DNA of 64,000 nucleotides, from contig CM075669.1 in assembly GCA_037962975.1 (NCBI GenBank), positions 186,628,501 to 186,692,500 of the forward strand, given 5' to 3'. The position numbers and the translations under genes are program-made. This DNA is from Clitoria ternatea. Lineage: Eukaryota; Streptophyta; Magnoliopsida; Fabales; Fabaceae. The notes below the pieces were generated by a model, which was not told where the DNA came from, did not search any database, and worked only from the letters and a program-made list of their open reading frames with translations. The number at the start of each line of letters is the position of its first letter. The stretch's first letter is position 1. Below are positions 56,908 to 64,000 of this stretch, piece after piece.

Positions 56908-57945
56908 CTACTGCTGGTTATTTCTCCCTCGGTTACTTGTAGTAGCCATCAAATTGCTCCTTGCTCCGTTGCCTCTGCCACCATTCCCTTTACTGTTAGT
57001 TCCGCGTCCTCCCATACGGAAACCCCCACGACGTGCATGGCCACCCTCAGGCTGCAGTTGCGGACAGTCGGGGCGAACATGCCCCCTTTCGTTACAGTGG
57101 AAGCATATAACATCGTTTCCAGCATCACATTCCCGTGCAAAGTGGTTACCTCCGCATCTGAAACATCTACCGCCCCCGGGGCGACCCCCGAAACGACCCC
57201 CACGGTTTCCTTGTCCTCTGAAATTAGAGGAGGATCTAGTACTCCTAGCGTTGCCCGACCTCTTGAAGTGTGATTGTTGAGGCCTCAAGGAGGGGTTTGC
57301 CCTGCTGCTCTGGCCCGAGTGGGCCTTGTCATCTTCCTCAAATATCCTACACTTATTCACCAATGCAGGAAAACTCCTAACCTCTTGGTATCTGCAGGCT
57401 CTCTTAATATCCGACCTCAATCCGTTCTCAAATTTTAAACACTTTGAATTCTCCGTCCCCGGTTGTTGGAAGGGTGGGTAGAATAGGCACAATTCCTCAA
57501 ATCTTGCTGCGTATTCTTCCACAGTCATGGACCCCTGCTTCAATTCCATGAACTCCAGTTCTTTCCGACTCCTGATTGTGTCGGGGAAGTACTTCTCTAA
57601 GAAGCATGTCTTGAAATTGTTCCAGGTCAGTTGAGTATCATCGTCAGGGAATCGGTTTCTGGTTATCTTCCACCAGTTCTCCGCCTCGTCTCGCAGCATA
57701 TACACTGCACATTCCACCTTCTGGGCCTCGGTACAGCGAAGACCCCCAAAGATCCTTTCCAGCTCTTGAGTCCATTTAAAAGCTGCTTCCGGGTTCCGTC
57801 CTCCCTGAAATTCACTCGGCTTCCTCTTCAGGAAGCGGTCCAGCACTTGGCCCTCCTCTGCTCGAGGCTGGCCCTGCCTCTCGAACACGTCTGCAAAGTG
57901 TTGGAATGCTGTGGCTATAGTCTCCATGCTTTGGCGATGCGTCAT
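56908..57945 (-). CDS. Gag of chromovirus F
   Basis: 345 residues. A capsid-type Retrotrans_gag domain (EAAFKWTQELERIFGGLRCT, then ENWWKITRNRFPDD and FLEKYFPDTIRSRKELEFM, about residues 48-150) precedes a basic, glycine/arginine-rich region. Two zinc knuckles follow, CFRCGGNHFAREC and CFHCNERGHVRPDC (about 261-295). A G/R/N-rich tail ends the protein. Intact. The protease frame begins about 10 bases from the stop in a different frame. Gag forms particles and packages RNA. Confidence 0.93.
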   Translation of the reverse strand: MTHRQSMETIATAFQHFADVFERQGQPRAEEGQVLDRFLKRKPSEFQGGRNPEAAFKWTQELERIFGGLRCTEAQKVECAVYMLRDEAENWWKITRNRFPDDDTQLTWNNFKTCFLEKYFPDTIRSRKELEFMELKQGSMTVEEYAARFEELCLFYPPFQQPGTENSKCLKFENGLRSDIKRACRYQEVRSFPALVNKCRIFEEDDKAHSGQSSRANPSLRPQQSHFKRSGNARSTRSSSNFRGQGNRGGRFGGRPGGGRCFRCGGNHFARECDAGNDVICFHCNERGHVRPDCPQLQPEGGHARRGGFRMGGRGTNSKGNGGRGNGARSNLMATTSNRGRNNQQ

Positions 57946-58220
57946 CTCTTATCCTGAAATTAACACCCCTTCAAAGATAAATATACCAAGTCACTTACTA
58001 CCGATCGTATCTCAGCCTAGTATTCAGTAACTTAACACACTATGCCATTTCTATATGTTACACAATCAGTCAGACCAGGAGGAATAGCCTCCCGTCCACA
58101 AATCAGTATTACAATATCACTCAGGTTCAACAGATATTACCGTCATAATGACTACTCGGTCACAATACACACAACCGCCTACACTCGGTAAGCATACCTT
58201 GGCCTTGGACCTTTCGGTCT

Positions 58221-58232
58221 GCTCTGATACCA
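58221..58232 (-). other. Primer binding site of chromovirus F
   Basis: Minus strand TGGTATCAGAGC, the classic initiator methionine tRNA complement, a few bases inside the 5' LTR. Confidence 0.92.
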
Positions 58233-58235
58233 AAA

Positions 58236-61200
58236 TGTAACACCCTAATTTTAATAAACAAATAAACCCAAAAAAAACAGGGAAAATTTTTCCACAAAGC
58301 AACTGCTGGACAATCGACATAAAGAAAGAAGAAGGCAAGGGGGAAAATAAAAGAATATTCATATGTATAGCAACCTGTGGAAGGAATAAGGCTTAAACCG
58401 ATCCATTCAGTTCAGCGAAGCATATCAACGCCTGGGTGAATCCCGCAACAACGTCTACTCGCCCAACCAGGTCCAACGCCGCCTGAGCGGGACATGACGA
58501 TGCAACAATGGAAGAGGGAGATATTCGAGCGAAGCCCAACACTAGCATCCGCTCGCCTCAGCGCGATCCCTCATGCTTGGGCGAAACAGCTCTAGTCGCT
58601 CGGGCAAGGAGTGATTCGCCTAAGCGATGCCCACACAATAGCCTTCCCAAATTACAGGCGCTGGAGCGAGTACCCTATTCGCTGGAGCGAGAAGTTCACT
58701 CGGTATTCGTTCACTTCACTCGGTATTCCTTTACTCGGATTTCAACGTCTGGTTCACTCGGAAGATCCACTCTCAACTCACCCGGATTGGCCCCTATACG
58801 TACCAGCTTCACTCGGAGAACATATCACACTCCATAACTTCATTCGCTCGGTTCACAAACATTGACCACTTGAAAAATAATTCCCTTAGCCACTCACTCG
58901 GAATCTATGAGAACTCCTCACTCGGAATAACTTTCATATTCTTTCGCCACTCGGGTATTTCACTTGTTTTTCACTCGGCAAGCATAGTCCTTCCTACCCA
59001 AGATCTCTTACTAACTGAAACCTCCCCTGAGAACCTCCCAACTTTCTATAAGTTCACTACACGGATCTCACTCGGTATCTGGAAGTTTATTCTTCAGTCA
59101 GAAAACACTCACTCCACCAGTTTTCGCTCGGAAATATGTTTAATTTCTCTATTCAGATATCCTAACAGTTTATCATTTGGGGAAAGGCATCCACGACGAT
59201 CCCCACACGGAGTTATATAGCCTCATTCACTCGGAGCATCTAATTCTTCCCCTTACTCGGCAACAGGATCACGGGTTCACCCTCTAGGTCATATCTTGGC
59301 TTCCTTCACATTACGCCTCACCATTCTTACGCACTCGGAAGCATGAACATATGTATACAAATCAGGCATCACGCACAAGATGGGATAAACATGCAGCATG
59401 GCATAAACATAACCATATATATATAAGAGTGTATACCGACCGATAATTACAAACACATTATCATGTTTTCCCAACCCAAAAGGATTCTGTTCTGTTTTAA
59501 AACACTAACATCCGACACGAGCCAGCCAAGGCATAATCAAAACATTACACACAGTATCTATATATATATATATATATAGTTCCTTGGTGCACAGCTAGTC
59601 TACTCGGCAAGTAGCCCCACTTCACTCGTAGTTCCGAGGAATGTTCACTGAAAATATTGCCACAGCAGGGGTGAGCTTTTACATTTAAAACGACAGTTAG
59701 TCACTTGGGAACCCGCATGCTTTCCATCATACAACATCACATTTCAAGCAACCATACATTAACTATCCTCCAGATTATCTATCCATAACAATACCACGCA
59801 ATCGGAATTCATTCATTCATTTCTCAATTATATCATTTCCGACTTACATATATATATATGCAACACAATAAATTCATCATAGCATAAGAGCATACATACA
59901 TGCATGTATCTATCTAGTACACACAGGTCTACTACAGTCGGATCCGACCCCTACTTGATAAATTTTACGTTGCAACCTAGGCTCCAAGCCTTTTTCCTCC
60001 GGCTCCAAGCTGGTTCGGCCGTTTTACAGGTACCAAACCATTTGCCCTTGCATGTAACACCATCACTCCAAGCGACCACGACAGTGTTACGGGCAGCTCC
60101 GAGTCCAACCCGGTAGCTTGCTTGAGTCCAACCCAAGACTTTAAGCGTCCAACGCTAGTGCACTCGGCACTGCCTTGAGTCCAACTCAAGGTCTTTTAAT
60201 TACATTCTTTTGTGTGTGTTTGCTAATGCAATATTATTCCTCCTTTCATTTATCATAACCACACTTCCGCATGCAGTTCATTCATCATCTTATAGTAACA
60301 CCGACTCATTTTCAACACTCGCATGCAAGGCAACACAGGATAGCAATCAGGGTTTACCCATCGTCCCCCCGAACAGAACACCCAGAAGTCACACAATATG
60401 TTTCCACGTCATGCATGCACAAATGAATAATTAACTAGACTCAGTATGATAAATTTAAGGAGCATGCATTATATTCACACACGGTCTCATGACACACACA
60501 TGCATCCAACAGTGTACATATATCAAATATAAGCGATCTACCATCAGATTCAATCATCGTATGCCTCAGTATACAAAAGTTATCTACCAAATATACATTT
60601 CATCACAAACACCCTGAAACACACATGCATGCATAAGAAATCACTCGGAACCCATTCACGAGCTATGCATTTGAAATGCAAAGCGCCCCCTACCTACTGA
60701 AGGAAATCGAGGGGGGGTTCTTCTGTTTCCCGACGTTGGTCCTTTGTATTCTGATCGCCTCGCCCAGGCTCACACTCGTTCAGGCCCCTTTGGTCGTAGT
60801 CGCACTGTGAAACAAAGGCTGTTCGTCTTCCACCCTGACGATCGTCCCTTACCAGCAGAAGGAACTCCAAGTCTTCTGCAGTATCGTCGTGCGTTTCCAG
60901 GAATGGAATAGTGAACAGGGAAGGAGAAGACGAAGAACTAGGAAGAGGAGAGAAGACACTAGAAGAGAGGAGGGGATGAAGCAGTGGAGGAAGAGGGAGT
61001 CTGAAGGGAAGTGAGTGACCTTCGTGATCATGGGCTTATGTATATATATATTTGCACGAGGAAGAGAAGAGTGGGGTGGGAGAGCGTGAGTCCAGCAGTT
61101 CCACTCAGCCACGCGCACTGAACTCAATCATCCAGCCATCATCTTTATTTATAATTAATCAGTTATTGTTTCTGAGTTAAGGTAGTTGAGTTACGAGAAT

Positions 61201-61340
61201 CTCCACCTTACAATAATCATTTTAATGGCTTAAATTCGTTTGGTAATTAATTATAATTAACGGTTAATTTCCTACTTTGAAATCAAATCTCAATGGTTTG
61301 TTTTTCATTCGGTATTTAACTTCAAAATTGGGATGTTACA
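58236..61340 (-). repeat. 5' LTR of chromovirus F
   Basis: 3105 bases, matching 50358-53481 throughout. The (AT)n run is shorter (about 59558-59577), which accounts for most of the length difference. The copies mostly differ by C/T and G/A changes. Confidence 0.95.
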
Positions 61341-61744
61341 ATGAAAGGTTAACTCAAAGGAGTATATACATTCCTAACTCATAAGACCCCATTTTACTAT
61401 ATACAATCTATAAGAAACCCTAAGGTAGCTAAGTAAAAGTAACTTCTAATCCATCCCATAGTCAATGTGAGAAGTTGAAGAAGCAAGCAATGAAACTTTT
61501 CTAAAATCCATAAGGCAAGGAGAGATACTAAAATGGAAAGAACACAAGGACACAAACAAGTAGGATGAGTGGGTGATTCAATAAACTTATCAAAACTATG
61601 TACCCTCTTATCCTTACTTGCTACCAAGCTTAGTTTTATTTCCTCTTTTCTTCTCTTTTTCATTTTATGTTTGATCCTTACACACTTGACTTGGTGATAG
61701 TGCAACAAAAGTGATTTTATGAAAATTGAAAACAAAAGAGTACT

Positions 61745-62050
61745 TATTTGATTAACCATTATGATGTACATCTTTATCAAATTGTCATGGCCTACCTAGA
61801 AGCACATGACTTGCCTTTATAGCAACGTATCACATATAAAATATCATCTTTATATTTGCTAATTATCAAGGAAGTAAGAACTTGTTTGTCAACCAATATT
61901 TCATCACCATTAAGTAGCTGTTGCATCCTATAAGGTCTAAGATGCAAACTAATCTTAAGACCTAATTTGTTCATTAATCTAGTGCTAGCTACATTAATGT
62001 AACTATCATTATCAATGATCAAAGAACAAACTTAACCACCTAGAAGGTAC
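61745..62050 (-). pseudogene. Protease remnant of K
   Basis: IIDNDSYINVASTRLMNKLG aligns with the A protease segment IVDSGSCANVASQRLVKKMG; the active D-S-G has become D-N-D. VDKQVLTSLIISKYKDD and a damaged GRP-QFDKDVHHNG segment follow, with a stop at W. Confidence 0.7.
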
Positions 62051-62440
62051 CTAGTGTTGAAAATGTTTTCCTTTTGAGATTCCTCACCATCCTTAGGTAT
62101 GGACCTTAACATTATCCTCATAACCAATAAGTCTATCTTAAGGGCATATGTGAAGAAGATGAAGAATAATAAGAAACATGAGAAGAAGACTCTTGGGAAG
62201 AGATATTCCTATTGTCCTTAAGGACTATTATCTTTTTGTTAGGATATTGAGAGGCAATGTGACCCTAAGCACTTAATGTTAGAATCCTTTTTACTCTCCT
62301 TAGGTGGAGACCCCCTTAGAGTGTTTGGAGTTAAAGCTCCTTATTTCTTTCCTTAAACTCTTTAAAGTCCTTACCTTGAGAAATTTTTTTTTCTCACTCT
62401 TATGTTTTTCCACTTTAAAGCATAGGAGGAGGAGGAATAT

Positions 62441-62650
62441 TTAAAGGACCTTCTTGATCTTTAATGGTCTCTCTACCTTAATAGCAAGGTGTATAAGATC
62501 CTCTAAGGTCATGTAAGGTTGCAATTCTACAACCTTCCTAATATCGTTATTGAGATCATGAAGAAACCTTGCCATATTAGCTTCATGAGCCTCATTCACA
62601 TTGGCCCTAATCATGACCACATCTATTTTTTTTATATAGTATTCCTCCAC
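62441..62650 (-). pseudogene. Gag middle remnant of K
   Basis: MEEYYIKKIDVVMIRANVNE and MARFLHDLNNDIRKVVELQP align with the A gag segments IEDYYKALEIAMIRANLEE and MHRFLHGLNRNIKNRVELLP. Confidence 0.75.
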
Positions 62651-62901
62651 ACTTAATTAACTTATCTTAAGATATTGGAGTTTGACAAAGAAAACTCCCT
62701 CAAATAGTATTGAGGCACATACTTGGATTTTAGTATAGTTTTCATTTCTTGCCATGTATTTAGTGGATGGAATGTTAGCCTAGTTCTTTTCATTTTATCC
62801 CACAAAATTAAGGCATAATCTATGAGGTGTAGGGAGGCAACATTAATTTTTCTCTTATCATCAAAACAATGGCAAGCAAAAATTTGCTCACATTTTAGCT
62901 C

Positions 62902-63065
62902 CTAATCAAGGTACACTTCCGGATTATACCTTCCTTTGAAGGTAGGCATCTTCACTTTAATTCCTTCTAGCCTATCTTGGGTTCTCTCAAACCCTTTCCT
63001 ATTATGGTTCCTCCAAAGCCTCTTTCGTCTTATAGGACTTTTATAGTACTTTTTCACTTGACTTC
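62902..63065 (-). pseudogene. Gag N-terminal remnant of K
   Basis: IKVKMPTFKGRYNPEVYLD resembles the A gag segment VKLEIPSFNGKSDIEAYLE. The frame upstream (to 63219) reads from the adjoining repeat L and is not gag. Confidence 0.65.
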
Positions 63066-63081
63066 TGTTGAGTGGATTGTT

Positions 63082-64000
63082 TGATCCTTTTATTGGCAAG
63101 CGCACCAATTTATCATTACAGTTTTCGAACAAGATATCGTTTCCACAAGGATTGAATGTTTTCAATGTGAAACAGTAATTTTTACTTACTATGGTAAATA
63201 AGTCAAAACTTATTAACAAAAGAATAATTTATTCATAATTTGTACAATATTCACATATTTAGAGATTGATTTGTTCATTGAAATAACAGATTATACAACT
63301 ATCTAGAAAATGACTTTGAGTAGTAATTTAGAATAGATTCAATACTTGAGAAAAACACAGACTAAGAAACTATGTTGGAATTAGGATCCCCACACTAAAA
63401 CATAATGAAATAAGCATAGACATGCATATTTAATCATCAAATTCATGTCATTGTAGCTTAAAATCATTATACCCAATTCCTCGTGATATAAATTCTAAAT
63501 AGTTACCGTAAAGTCTGATCTCTCATATGCTTTCTCAGTAAAAACTCGCTTTAAGTCCTGGCCTTAACACAATAATAATTACCAATTCTATCCCTAGTAA
63601 TTGGTATATTAAGTGAAAATCATTCTCCCGTTTAAAGTTCATACTAATAAAAGATTGAAATACTAACATGGAATTTGAATCATATACATGCAGAGGTCAT
63701 AATCATAACATTATATTTATAGATAGGTTTACCAATTCCAACATAAACAGATTAGTTACACATGGTGAAAGTAAAAACAACACTTACAGTTGATGACATT
63801 ACAAACACTTGGCAATACTTCACAGTATGGAAAGAGCACGATACAACACAACACTCTCAAGTATATGGAAACTACTCTCAAGTACAAACTAAGAAATAAG
63901 AAGTAAATTCGCAGAGAGAATGAAGAAGAATGAAGAATCGAATGCCTAAAATGGGTGGAGAATGGCCCTATTTATAGGGTTGAGCAGAGGTCCTCACGCT
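63082..64000 (+). repeat. LTR-like repeat L, cut by the right window edge
   Basis: Starts TGATCCTTTTATTGGCAAGC and, a few dozen bases on, GATATCGTTTCCACAAGGATTG. This parallels the start of solo LTR D (TGATAGGCCCGCAAGTGCACG, then TATCGTCCCACAGAGATTG), so it is probably the start of a related LTR. Its end is outside the window. Confidence 0.45.

Larger units (their letters stand above)
50358..61340 (-). mobile_element. Complete Ty3/gypsy chromovirus F
   Basis: Two nearly identical LTRs of about 3.1 kb, TGTAACACCC to GATGTTACA on the plus strand, are flanked by the duplication ATGAA at 50353-50357 and 61341-61345. On the minus strand the primer binding site, gag, protease, RT, RNase H, integrase, chromodomain and polypurine tract follow in order. 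About 11 kb. The LTRs differ mainly by transitions, so it is fairly young, but pol has several nonsense codons and is not functional as it stands. Confidence 0.95.
61346..63081 (-). mobile_element. Ty3/gypsy remnant K (gag to protease), related to element A
   Basis: On the minus strand, gag N-terminus (about 63060-62902), gag middle (62650-62441) and protease (about 62050-61745) lie in the order of element A and resemble it. It is heavily decayed. Element F lies immediately left and probably inserted in or next to it. Confidence 0.7.

Noticed and set aside
61397..61780. Minus-strand frame of 127 codons
   Set aside because: It reads across decayed protease sequence of element K in a non-coding frame.

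Overview
This is a plant nuclear genome window, AT-rich, with one split host gene inside a dense mosaic of retrotransposons and one large Helitron-like element. The host gene encodes a chloroplast-type RecA. The repeat families (LTRs with CTCGCTTGAGCGAG-like or GTAATCGATTA-like palindromes, SIRE-like copia, chromodomain Ty3 elements) look to me like a legume of the Phaseoleae (Vigna, Phaseolus or Glycine relatives). The genus is inference from memory, not a search result.

Layout. 1-5.5 kb: minus-strand Ty3 element A (reverse transcriptase cut by the left window edge, protease, gag, leader, primer binding site, LTR), with the pol tail of a second copy upstream of the LTR. 5.5-10.2 kb: plus-strand chromovirus B, integrase end plus a complete 3.6-kb LTR. 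10.2-18.1 kb: 5' half of a minus-strand SIRE-like copia C. Its LTR is split by solo LTR D (duplication CCACT), which is itself split by solo LTR E (duplication GAGGA). 18.1-19.1 kb: unassigned repeats. 19.1-29.0 kb: Helitron-like element (TC start, CTAG end, PIF1-helicase remnants) carrying broken copies of host exons, including four granule-bound starch synthase exons and one exon of an OST5-like oligosaccharyltransferase subunit.

29.4-49.1 kb: RECA1-like gene on the plus strand. I could place 13 exons by their GT-AG junctions; they splice to a 416-residue reading frame without a stop. Intron 1 (7.9 kb) holds antisense copia G, which carries a nested DNA element H, and a terminal-inverted-repeat element I. 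Intron 7 (4.7 kb) holds antisense copia J. 50.4-61.3 kb: a complete, fairly young chromovirus F on the minus strand, with 3.1-kb LTRs and a 5-bp duplication ATGAA. Its pol is broken by several stops. 61.3-64 kb: remains of another minus-strand Ty3 element K, then the start of an LTR-like repeat L.

Only the RecA gene looks like a functional host gene; it would act in plastid DNA recombination and repair. The most unusual pattern is that several LTR families of different lineages each carry their own dense array of short palindromes. I saw no rRNA, tRNA, CRISPR or bacterial features.
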